Of a stretch of 64,000 nucleotides of DNA, positions 22,827 to 33,364 are shown piece after piece. The notes below the pieces were generated by a model, which worked only from the letters and a program-made list of their open reading frames with translations, made no database searches and was not told the DNA's origin. The translations under genes and the position numbers were made by a program. The stretch is from Cryptomeria japonica (taxonomy: Eukaryota > Streptophyta > Pinopsida > Cupressales > Cupressaceae): NCBI RefSeq assembly GCF_030272615.1, contig NC_081413.1:163027080-163091079 (forward strand), read 5' to 3'. Within the stretch, counting starts at the first letter, position 1, and the number at the start of each line of letters is the position of its first letter.

Positions 22827-23638
22827 ATCTTGGCTGGAGTGGCCTTAAGTTGTTCAAAGAGATCATACTCCTTACCAAGAGCTTGTGAAATGCGAGGTGC
22901 TTGAATAGTAATGGGTTGAGGATTAGGAAGCAAGGTTGGAATAATTGGAGGAGGATTAGGTTGCCTATTGTTTCTTGTGTTATAGGTATGAGCAACCGAA
23001 TGATATTCCTCTCTAGTTATTTGTTTAGCATACTCATAAGGACTCTAAGTGGGATATCCTCCTTGCATGGTGATAATAGGTTTGTTAGGAGTGCAAAAGG
23101 GATCATTTCCATAACCACCTTGAACCGTAAGGATAGGTTGGTTTAAAGATTGTGATGTTGGAGAAGGGTAAGCACATTGAATTACAAAGAGGGGTTTGTT
23201 ATGTTCATTCACATTTATCATGTTAATCAATCTTTTAGATGTGTGGTCTTTATTTGAAGGAGTTGGTATAGACATAAAATCATCAAGAGCATCATCCAAC
23301 GTAACATGATCATATCTATTCAATGGTTTGTCTTTATATTCAAAAGGAGATAGGTCCTCATAAAGGGGATTATTATAAACCACCATGTCACTAGATTTAT
23401 AAGAGGATGATTTGATAGGAATGTATTCATGAGAAGAACCATTCAACTTATCTTTGTCATCACTATGAAATGGCATAGTAACAAGGTTGATTAATTTTTG
23501 GCAAAATGTAGGTTTAGAAGATTCGGGGTATAGAAACTCATCAAGGGCCTCATCTAATTATTCCTTACTAAACTCATAATCATCATAAGAAAATGTATTG
23601 TCAAAGGAATAAAAATCTTGCAAATAAAGATCCAACAT
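22827..23638 (-). pseudogene. Ty3/gypsy element H1: gag N-terminal part of split gag-protease frame
   Basis: ATG at 23638 (minus) lies about 120 bases past the primer site. The frame reads MLDLYLQDFYSFDN and continues to TPAKISL at the insertion point of G-A, where it resumes at 9952. Two in-frame stops interrupt it (a TAA near 23560 and a TAG at 23045-23047), with no frameshift. The middle has repeated YGNDP/QGGY-type text (ILTVQGGYGNDP and IITMQGGYP). I identify it as gypsy because the joined frame runs into a protease-like region. RT and integrase are absent from the window. Confidence 0.75.
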
Positions 23639-23758
23639 TTTTTTTGAAATGAATGAAAACCTTTCTTCTTCTTTTTTTTTAGAATTTTTGTTTTTTAATG
23701 AAAAGAAAGATGCAATAACTAAATCTAACTAGGAAATGCAAATTTAAAGAAGATTGGA

Positions 23759-23776
23759 TTCATGTCAGGTTCACCA
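23759..23776 (-). other. Primer binding site of element H1
   Basis: Minus strand TGGTGAACCTGACATGAA, five bases inside the LTR end. Confidence 0.65.
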
Positions 23777-23781
23777 AGATA

Positions 23782-25329
23782 TGATGCAAAAAAATAGAAC
23801 CAAGTAGCTAGACCTAATACCACTCTCATGTACACACAATGGAATACAAAAGAGCCTAGGGAGATAGTTCACTTTGACTACTTCTTGTAGGAAAGAGAGA
23901 GTCAAGGAATATCTCTTAGGGTTTCTATTAATTTGTTGTAAATGAGGAGTAGATGTGTAAGATGCAATGCAACAATCAACTAACTATGAGATGAGAAACA
24001 ATGCACACTAAATCGAAAATGCAGATCTGACACAAATTAAAATGAAGAGATAGAAAGAAGAGTTGGGAAATGAGTTCAGAGGTGCACCTGTTGCTGAAAT
24101 TGATGTGGAATTGACAGATCCTAGGGCATTGGGCGCCCCTGTCCTTTTGTTGACAAAAAGTTGGTCTTTTGGATCTGAGATCCTGAAGGTCTGATAGGCA
24201 GATCTGGCACCTGAAACTGCAAAACCCTTAGGACCAGGGTGCCATGCCCTAGTCCTATCTCAAGGTGCCACACCCTTGTCTTTGAGATCTGAGATCTGAT
24301 TTAGGCCTTGAGACTATCTTTCTGTCTTCCTTCGGTCCCAAAATTCGTGCATCCACCAGATTCCTATACTTGCACCTGTAGCCAATAATGTAATGAAAAT
24401 GTGTGTGCAAGAATCTTGTGTGTATGAAAGATCCTAAATGAACAAGAAAATAAATCTAGAGTTCTACCCTACGCTTTGGAGAGAAAACCCTAAATGATTG
24501 TAAATGTAAATGTAAATTCTTCAAATCACAAATGCTTTAATGGATCCAAAGCATGAATGCAAATCTGAAAATGAATGTTATGAAGCCCAAACAAAGACAT
24601 GAAAATAACATAAAACCATACCAAACCCTAAGGGAGAAGTACAAGCCAATCAACAATCGATGATGTCCTATTATTATTCAATGTCTTCAAAGCTCCTAAA
24701 GGGTGTTGAATATTATTGATGTAGACTTGATGGATGCTTGGTTTGTTGTTGAAAACTTCATAAAACTTTCACTTTCATTGCATAAGAAGCTCCTTCAATT
24801 GTGAGATCTTAGATCTTCAAATGAGGAAAGAAAAGGGTTTATGTTATAGGCCGACTTAGAAATGATATTTTTTGACAATCTCTTAGATTTGAATATTAAA
24901 ATACCGCCAAAACATGCTCTCATAATTTGGAAAGAAAAAGTCAGGACCAAAACATACGGTCCAACCAACTTTTTGTCAAATTTTTGGGGAAGCAAGATAT
25001 TGTGATTTTAAAGCAAATTTTAGGAGTATGTGGAAATTTGAGATGTTTTGATATGTGAAATTGGGCCTTGAAGGTCGAAATAGGACAAAATTAGGGTATT
25101 TGATGAAATGATTAATTGGAAGAATAAAATAAAAAGGGGCACACTTAGGGTAAAGCGCCCAATTTTATGATGCGTAGAGCGATAAGAAGAGGCTTTAGAT
25201 TTAATTAGATTAATTAATTAAATGCTTAAAGATAATTTGAAATGCAAGATGCAAACACATTAAGGTGTGTTCTAACCTAAGCATGGAATTGTACCACCCA
25301 ATTAAGGGTGTACAATTAATGACACTACA
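23782..25329 (-). repeat. 5' LTR of gypsy element H1
   Basis: Minus view starts TGTAGTGTCATTAATTG (25329) and ends TTTTGCATCA (23782), followed by the primer site and then gag. It contains degraded relatives of modules seen in element N: the GGACCAGGGTGCC/GGTGCC hairpin near 24230-24290, and near 24905-25010 a version of the leader module. No second copy is in the window. Confidence 0.7.
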
Positions 25330-25480
25330 TTAAATTTTTAAATTTTTTTGTTTTTTTTGAAATTTTAAAATTTAAATTTTTTTTTGGATTTTGAATTTAA
25401 GAGACACACACTAAGCTATACTAAACTAATACACTTATTTACAACAACTAAGATAAGAAAATAGGGGTCCCCATTAAAAT
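25330..25480. other. AT-rich junction sequence
   Basis: Homopolymer-rich A/T stretch followed by short unique sequence. Nothing coding seen. Confidence 0.4.
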
Positions 25481-25900
25481 GGGGCAATGTGTGATTTGGT
25501 CACAACACTTATCAATATGCATTGAAAGCACAAGAGAAGTTGAACAAAAGACATGAGAAAAAGAAAAGAGGTAGAGGTGGAAGGTTTTTTGAAGGAATAT
25601 TTCAAGGAGGAAGAAGCTAATCCAGAGGAAGAGGACCCTGTGCAAATCAGAATAAACACAAGGATGTTAGTAAAGATGGAAGTTCATACTGGAAGGATGA
25701 TAGAAACTTTTACCAAAGAAGAGAACCCGATGGAAACCAGAATGAGATTTATGGCACATGACATAAGACAAGATAAAAGAGTGTTTAGAGGAACCTGCTT
25801 TAAGTGTAGAGGAGAAGGACATCATGCTTTTGAATGTAAGAAGATAGAGAACACTGGGAGAGCAACCTTTGTAGAAGAAGATCATACTGGATCAGCTAAT
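25481..25900 (+). pseudogene. Gypsy gag fragment with zinc knuckle (element H2)
   Basis: The plus-strand translation reads YALKAQEKLNKRHEKKKRGR in one frame, then after a frame change near 25760-25790 gives GTCFKCRGEGHHAFECKKI, a CCHC knuckle. Gag of chromovirus-type gypsy elements has this basic, Gly/Arg-rich stretch before a single CCHC. It is cut at 25900 by the LTR of copia fragment B. The polymerase remains of the same type, in the same orientation, resume at 27762, so both probably belong to one element whose protease and most of RT are gone. Confidence 0.65.
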
Positions 25901-27054
25901 TGTTAGGTCCTCCCCCTGCTCTATCTAGTTCCGCGAAAACAAGGAGTGGTTGGCTGTAACTAGTTCCTATGGAACTAGCTAGTAGATGTAGTTGTGGGAG
26001 GGGGGGAGCTTTTTATATCTAATATGTAACACAATAATATATAATCAAACAAAAATTAACTTAACCAAAACTTAATGCTTAATGCCGGTAAACCAAACTT
26101 TATGCTGGTAGACAATTTTATCAGTTAATTGTAGTACCGGTAAAGATTAATGCATGAAATAGAAAGACAATAACATCCACAAAACATAACACAAATATTT
26201 GAATGTGGAAACCGTATAAGGGGAAAACCACCGTGGGAAGCCTTACCCAAAATCAGATGATACTACTACAGATAGTATATGTGTACAATATGGAGTCTGC
26301 ACATGCAGAAAGGCCAGTTGCCTAGAGCTCACTTCTCAATCACAAAAAGGGAGTCACACTGACTACAATTGGATGGTTAAATCCAATGATAATGTACTTC
26401 TCAAAATAGCATCTTCATATGCTTGATTAAATACCAGTTTAGCTCTGATTATCTTCCTCAAACCTTCCTATAATCTTCAAATGATGTCTATGTGTATAGC
26501 TCTTCTTATTTTTGCATATACCCTATTATAATCCTTTTTCCAATCGCATATCAATCTCACAAATGAGATCTTACATTTATACCATAACCTAAGACCAATT
26601 GAATAGGTCAGCTCACTAAAAAGATATTACAATAAAATCAATTATCAATAAGCGATGCATCATGTCGGCTCAATGCATTTACAATAATAACAGATCATCT
26701 ACATAACGTGTTGTGCTGATCTGGAATAGATACGCTTGTCGGTGCATAACCTAGACCTATTTGCCGGTAACAACAAATATGCAAACCCGAATAGATCAAT
26801 AACCAAATTGCCAAAACCAAGTGATCAAATAATGTCTTCGACATAAACAAGTAGTCTTCAAGTCATTCCTAGTCATTCCAAGTGTCAGTGTACAAAATAA
26901 CCTACTGGTGAACCAAATACCTGTGACTGTGCATAAGTCACTGACTTGCTGGTGAACATAACCAAAGATCTCCAAGTGCCGATAAGTGTTGATAAGTGTT
27001 AACAAGTATTGACATCAATGAAAAAACCATATCAACATATCTAAAATACCAACA
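25901..27054 (-). repeat. 3' LTR of copia fragment B
   Basis: Minus view starts TGTTGGTATTTTAG (27054) and ends GACCTAACA (25901). It is preceded by the polypurine tract AAAGGGGGAGA (minus, 27056-27066). About 1154 bp. It shares the words GTGGAAACCGTA and CACCGTGGGAAG with the LTR of element A. Confidence 0.75.
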
Positions 27055-27191
27055 ATCTCCCCCTTTGGCATTGATGGCAACACAAGAAGGAAAAACCATC
27101 AAAGTGCCAAAATAGAAATGCCAAAAACCAAAAACCAACAATCTCCCAAAGAGATTATTAACCAGAAATTAAAATACATAATGTCTCTCCC

Positions 27192-27761
27192 CTAGGAATA
27201 ATCTCTCCAAAAGATTATATCATTAACAAAAACTTCAATAACCAAGATGTCATCATTAGTCACTTTGTAGTATAGATTGTTGTCAGCATTACCTTTAGTG
27301 TATCCAAGCTTCAAAAGATATTTGTCCAATCTAGCATACCAAGCTCTAGGAGCTTGCTTTAGTCCATATAAAGCTTTCCTTAACCTGCAAACTATATATT
27401 TGTCATTTGTCAAATAAAATCCATCAGGTTGTTCAATATAAACTTCTTCTTCAAAATCTCCATTTAGAAATGCACATTTAACATCCATTTGATATACTTT
27501 ATAGTTCTTGTGTGCTGCAAAAGCCAATAAAAGTCTAACTGCCTCAATTCTAGATACCGATGCAAAGGTTTCATTGTAATCAATTCCTTCTTTCTGTGAA
27601 TATCCCTTACACACTAAACTTGTTTTTTTTCTGATTACCTTTCCATCTTCATTAAGTTTATTTCTGAAAACCCATTTAGTTCCAATTACATTTTTGTCTT
27701 TAGGACGATGAACTAATAACCAAGTGTTATTCCTTTCAATTTGTTCCAATTCATCTTCCAT
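27192..27761 (-). pseudogene. Copia reverse transcriptase fragment (element B)
   Basis: A 189-codon frame with the N-terminal half of Ty1/copia RT: QIERNNTWLLVHRPKDKNVI, GTKWVFRNKLNEDGKV, KGYSQKEGIDYNETFASVS, VYQMDVKCAFLNGDFEEEVY and RKALYGLKQAPRAWYARLDK. The catalytic YVDD position reads FVNDI, so the first Asp is Asn, and the frame ends just after. Both ends are truncated: at 27762 it joins gypsy sequence of opposite polarity, and the RNase H part is missing before the polypurine tract. It is a deletion derivative. Confidence 0.88.
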
Positions 27762-29266
27762 TGGAGTGGAAAGTCAAATAAAGTTGTTGATGCCTTGAGT
27801 AGAATGAGGAACTTTCTAACAGAGATGAGAGTGGAGATATTAGGTTTTGAAGGATTGAAGAACTTGTATGAGGATGACCTTGATTTTGCAGAACCTTGGA
27901 AAGCTTGTAAGGAAACAATTATGGTGCTTAGAAGTAAGTGGTTGGACTATTTCATTAAAGGTGAGATGTTGTTTAGAGGAGTTCAGTTGTATCTACCAAG
28001 AAGTTATATGAGAGAAAGTTTGATAAAGGAGAAGCATAGTGGAGGATTAGCCAGACACTTTAGATTTGATAAGACAACAACGTTGATAAGTGAGAATTAC
28101 TTATGGCCTCAAATTCATAAGGATGTTAGGAAATTTGTGCAGAGCTACAAGATTTGTCAACTTGCAAAAGGTAGTAGTCAGAACGTTGGGTTGTATAAGG
28201 CTTTGACAGTTCCAGAGAAACCTTGGGAGGACATAAGCATGTATTTCACACTTGGATTTCCTAAGATACAAATAGGAAATGATTCTAAAAGATGGCACAT
28301 TTCATACCTTCTAAGAAGACAACAGATGGAGTACATTTTGCTAACCTATTTTTCAAGGAAGTGGTGAGATTACATGGATTACCTAAGAGTATAGTTTCAG
28401 ACAAAGACACTAAGTTTGTTGGATATTTTTTGAGGACAATTTGGAAGAATATGAAGAGAGATTTGAAGTTCAATTCTACTTTGCATCCACAGACAGATAG
28501 ACAAATAAAGGAAGTGAATAGGAGTTTGGGAAATTTGTTGAGATGCTTAGTTGGAGATAAAACCAGAAGTTGGGACTTGATTCTTGCACAAGAAGAGTTT
28601 GCTTACAATAATTCATTGAACAAGAGTACTGGAAGAACACCTTTTGATATTTTTACCAGAACACAACCTAGAGGCATATCAGAGTTAAGAGACATTAGTA
28701 ATTAAGATAAAAGGAGTGCAGAAGAAGAAGAATTTGCAGAGCACACGAAAATAGGATACACTCACGTTAAACAACATTTAGAGGACATGAGCAGTAAGTA
28801 TAAGGAGAAAGAAGATGAGAAGAGGAGACATAAAGAATTTGCAGTGGGATATGAAGTAAAGTTATATCTAAGAAAAGAGAGATTTCCAGTTGGAACCTAT
28901 AACAAGTTGAAGATGAGAAAGTTTGGACCTTGTAAGATCTTGAAGAAATTTAGTTCCAGAAATGCATATGAAGTGGAGTTACCAGATGATTTGGGTATTT
29001 CACCTTTATTCAACATTTCAGATCTACATCAGTACCATGAAGCAGGATTCAATGAGGATAGTGGAGTAGACTTGGAGAAGAAGATACCTCAGGAGGGAAC
29101 CGGTCAAATTGAAAATATTTTGGGTAGTAGGATTGGACGTAGCACCCAGAGCAATCAGTATAGAGAGTATCTTGTAAAGTGGAAAGACAGACTAGTTGAA
29201 TATTTATCATGGATTTATCAGGAAGAGGTAGACCATCTTGGTTTTCCTCTAACCCCAACAAAGTGA
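27762..29266 (+). pseudogene. Chromovirus (Ty3/gypsy) RNase H tail, integrase and chromodomain (element H2)
   Basis: The plus strand gives the end of RNase H (HWSGKSNKVVDALSRM), the integrase zinc finger (HSGGLARHFRFDKT...CQLAKG), the core, and a C-terminal chromodomain ([19 protein letters not shown]). Damage: the first catalytic Asp is Tyr at 28242 (DISMYFTLGF), and a deletion of roughly 28 bases near 28285 removes the strand after GNDS and shifts frame. The second Asp (SDKDTKF) and the Glu (QIKEVNRSL) remain. A TAA at 28703-28705 splits the tail. The chromodomain places it among plant chromoviruses, which target heterochromatin. It is a fossil. Confidence 0.88.
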
Positions 29267-30330
29267 GGGACTCACTTTTTCAACCTCGGATGATTAATGC
29301 AAGAGCACTCTTGGTTCTTAGCAATCTTGTATCAACCAAAACATTTTGTTTTAGTTTGTTCCTATTTTGGAGTTTTAGAATTTCATTCTATGTTTCTTTG
29401 AACTTGTGGAGATGTATTTTGATTGTGGACATGTTCATTTTCCTTATCCTTAGTCCGTGAGACATTTGGATCTTTTCCTGAGAAGTTATTATTTCTGAAA
29501 TCTGAGACAGTTTTCTGGGTTAGAACATTGGAACTGCTCGGACCTATTTTTCTATTGAAAAATCTTGCGGATCATTTCCATAGCTTATGGAGCTCTAGTT
29601 TGTTGTTTCCAACATTCCTTGGCATGTGGCCAACCTTTCTTTGGGTCTGCACTTCATTCTATGATTTTTCTAGAGGGATTTCTATGGCGAAGGCCGACAT
29701 TGTTGTTTTACATGTTTCATCTTGTTCTTTGGTATTTTTTCCATCTCGGGCCAACATGGATCATTCTTGATCATATAAATAAATGTAATTGAGAATTATA
29801 ATTCAATAGTTAGAAGATAGAATAATAATCTCAAGGTTAGGAGGTTTGGAGTTGGCTCGCATTCTTGCTATGCCCAAATGTTGCATAACACACACATTTT
29901 ATACTCAAGCCTGTGAGCTGAAGCTTGTGAGCCTCCATGTTGCTGACAGTTTCTAACTAATTTTCATGATATAATATAGTACGTTCCTGCATTGCCTCCA
30001 TCACAATGAGTTGTTTTTGTTGTGTAACTCTTGCTGCATGGTTCGTACTGTTCTCTTTGAGGACCCTCCCATTGTGACTACACCATCTTATCATGCCAAT
30101 CCCAAACTATAAAACTATAAACTTATTTTAATACAAACTACAAACATCAATTAAAAAACTAATCTTTTTCTTAACCATCACTACAGACTAGGGTTAGTGC
30201 AAGATCATGGGGGGCCAAAAAATGGTGATGTGAAAAAAATAGCCTTCTCCACTCACCTAAAAATGTGAAAATCCATGTTGACGTTTTGCTTGGCCTGGGT
30301 GTCAGTACACATTGGCATGGTAATTACCTA
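29267..30330 (+). other. Downstream region of H2, probable 3' LTR, limits unresolved
   Basis: No coding signal. A TATA-like CATATAAATAAATG lies near 29774, and the sequence after the chromodomain resembles the U3 of chromovirus LTRs in layout. I cannot fix the ends because no second copy is present. Confidence 0.35.
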
Positions 30331-30333
30331 ATC

Positions 30334-30351
30334 AAATCGGATATTCGATTT
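30334..30351. promoter_or_regulatory. Palindromic motif copy 1 (left end)
   Basis: AAATCGGATATTCGATTT, one mismatch from the perfect 18-bp palindrome at 47364-47381. Possible transposase-binding or terminal motif. Confidence 0.5.
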
Positions 30352-30354
30352 TTA

Positions 30355-30500
30355 TTTGTAATTTTAAATTTAAAAGTATATTATATAATATATAATTATA
30401 TTTTATAATATAACACAATACGTATTATATAATATAATAATATATTATATAATATATTATTATATTATATAATATAATATTATTTTAAAATAATTTAAGT
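30355..30500. repeat. AT-only palindromic low-complexity tract
   Basis: Irregular TATATAATAT repeats, strongly self-complementary. Confidence 0.8.
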
Positions 30501-30504
30501 ATAA

Positions 30505-30522
30505 AAATCGGATATCTGATTT
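30505..30522. promoter_or_regulatory. Palindromic motif copy 2
   Basis: AAATCGGATATCTGATTT; one mismatch from the perfect palindrome. Confidence 0.5.
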
Positions 30523-30593
30523 TCTGAAACAATATATTTCAACTGTGATAGCGCATGAGTCATTTTTAACCCATGGGCTGCACGATTTTATAG

Positions 30594-30610
30594 AAATCCG
30601 ATATCCGATT
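30594..30610. promoter_or_regulatory. Palindromic motif copy 3 plus half site
   Basis: AAATCCGATATCCGATT, with a further partial GATATCCGG about 10 bases downstream. Confidence 0.5.
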
Positions 30611-32445
30611 GTATTTGATATCCGGTGTTTTGCCCAAAAATTGCTAAAAAATAGATTGAAAGGTGAGATTTTTATTGTTTTCAATCATTTTCATTGAATT
30701 TTTGTATTTTTTTTAATGTTTATTTGATTTTTCATTGAAAATATGGGTTTTTTCATGAAAACTAGGTGTTTTTAAATCAAATACAAAATTGTTTATATTC
30801 AATTAGGTTAAAAATGGGGGATAACAATGAAAACATTGATCAACCACAACCGTAACAACCAAACCCTCATTTGCCAAACCCCCCCTCAATTTAGGATTAG
30901 ATTGCACAAAATTTGAATGAATTAAGGGGGATTGCAGATGTATATCATAGGATCCCTCGTCTAAACCCAATGTTTGATCCTCTCACATCGATCATAAAGA
31001 GTATGGAAACCATGACTGAGGAGAACAATGTCGCCCTTTTGTGGCAAGATTCTATGAGGGAACAATATGCGGATGGCTTATCATATAAGGAGATCAAGGA
31101 TCTTAAGATATTGAAAGCTGATATCACCTCATTGTTTGTGAATCCCCGCACTGGTCAACTCGTGGACCCCCAAAAAACAAAACTTTCTATTAAATGGTGC
31201 ACAAATGATGGTATTGTGAAAAACTTTTGGGATCGTTGATGGATGGTTTTTGACAAACCACCCAACAACAATCTTGATGTCCCCTTCTACTTCATAAAAA
31301 AATTATATGTTGAGTTTGTTTTACGCAAACATGTGAACTACTTTGACATCCAACCTTTCCAGGGTGTGGGTTTAGGTATGCCCCAGAATAGAGCTGGGGC
31401 AGTCAGAGTAGTCTAGGGCCCATATGTCCCCCCACCTCCTATTGATCCTCCACCTCCAGTGCAGCATCCAAATATCATTTGTGAGGTGGCTTCACAGACC
31501 ATATTGGCTATTCATTCTTTGAGTAGCCTTTTGGTTTCTTAGGCTGGGTCAATAGCTCAGCCTACTTTTGATGGTAGCGGTGCATCCAGTGGCGCTAACA
31601 TGTCATCCTCGACTCTAGACATATGCGTGCCCCATAGTTGTGTCATGTGTGGGAACATATGCTTGGGTCCAGTTGGACAACCCGTTGATCCTCCTGTGGA
31701 CAATGCAGATTATGAGGTGCATGAGATGCATGGTGCACCAGATGTTATGACGTAGATTGGAGGATACCCTGGGGAGTCCTCGCATGCTAGAGGCGAGGAG
31801 GCACTATCATCATACATTGATGATGTAGTGGTAAGATTTGCATTTTCATAGTTCATGTTATATTTTAAATGAATATTTATAATGTAGATAATATTAAGTA
31901 CTAATTTTTATTTACATGGTCTATTTAATAGTTGATGACCGAGGAGGAGTTGAGACAAATTTAGGAGGGCACCTTGTCGGCCATTTCATTTGGCCTTGAT
32001 AGCTTGATGGTACATATATTATTGCACCTAGTCGTTTGTATTTTATTGTACATACATGCTCATCATTTATATTGGTATTAACTAGATTATGTAGTAACTT
32101 GCATGTATATCTTATTTTACTCTTGTAGGGCACAAGTAGCACGAGTGCGGGGTAGTGTGATTTAGGATCTGGTAGTACAGTTGGAGACAAGGGAAAGGTA
32201 ATTGAATGCAAATATGATTGAATGAATAGTTTAAATAACTTATAGTGATTATACACGTCTAGACATAGATTGATAGTTTCATATACTTGTTGTGTATATA
32301 TACAGAGAATTCTTGGCTTCATATCCTTGATGACTACACCTAGTATACTTGAAGATGAAGAAGAAGAAGAGATGCCTCGAGTATATGTGTGTTTATTTTA
32401 TTTTGTGTTTAGTGGATATAGTTTGTTATTATCAGTGACAATTAT

Positions 32446-32763
32446 TGTTAGAGTAAAGTAATTAATTAACTTTGCTCTCCTCTTAAGATTTCTCTTTATG
32501 CATACATTAGTCATTTAATAATTAATATTTAATTATTAAATGCTCACACCTTAGGGTTAGGTTTTCCTTTTGGTGTTGATCTCCTTTATAAGGATTGATC
32601 TCTTGTATTATTCATATTCTTGATTTATTTTTCTCTGATAATACATCTTTTCTCTTTGTCAGAGCCAAAACCCTTGTATTCGTTCTCTCTCTTTCTCTGT
32701 GACAGGTTTCTTGCATGCAGGTTTCTTTTGGGTTCTGTGGATTTGTATTTCTCAAATCCTACA
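32446..32763 (+). repeat. 5' LTR of the copia element
   Basis: Starts TGTTAGAGTAAAG and ends CAAATCCTACA. A TATA-like CTTTATAAGG lies near 32584. Confidence 0.97.
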
Positions 32764-32776
32764 TGGTATCAGAGCC
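32764..32776 (+). other. Primer binding site (initiator Met tRNA)
   Basis: TGGTATCAGAGCC directly abuts the 5' LTR end. Confidence 0.95.
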
Positions 32777-33364
32777 AGATCTGCTGCAGCTTGTTCAGAA
32801 TTTTGAAAGATTTTGAGATCCAGTTTTTGGTTGCATCAGATCTGTGTTTGTCTTCTGTTTTTTATTTTGGAATAGGGGGTATTTTTTTTCGGTGCACTTT
32901 GAGCCCAAACGGACCTCACCGTTGAGCTCGTAGAGCCCAAAAACCCCTATTTCCATATAAAATTCGTCCGATTTGGACACAGTTGCACCAGGAGGCAAAA
33001 ATTTTTTGGCCCCAAGGCCGTACGGCCCTAGGGCACGAAAACCGAGGCGGATTTTCAAAAAAAAATCAAAAAAAAATTAAAAAACGCAATTTTTTTGTTT
33101 GAAAAAAGCGCAGCCAGTTTTATTAAAAAGGGCGCAACCCTTTGGAGTCCAGCGCACCGGCATCTACATCATCCACCAGTTGCTCCATCTTTGCCGAAGT
33201 GGGCCCGTGATACTGTTGATGCAGCTGGTTCTTTGGCAGGTGATCCTTCAGATACTCGTCGCACTCGTGCTCAGACATCTGGTTCTAGTCTTTTGAGTCA
33301 TACCCTTTCAGATGATCCTCAAAAGTTTTCAGAGGCGACAGGACACCCAGAGTGGGATAGGGCC

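Noticed and set aside
25553-25906. Single 117-codon gene with zinc knuckle
   Set aside because: Only its last third is in the gag frame; the start is a frame-shifted shadow of the basic gag region read in another frame.
30333-30345. Target-site duplication for the 17-kb transposon
   Set aside because: Flanking bases (CTAAT left, TGTTG right) do not match at any reasonable length, so none is claimed.
33095-33364. Start of the copia polyprotein at 33095
   Set aside because: The codon there is TTG, not ATG; the first in-frame ATG is at 33365, and the upstream stretch is a remnant of the integrase linker.
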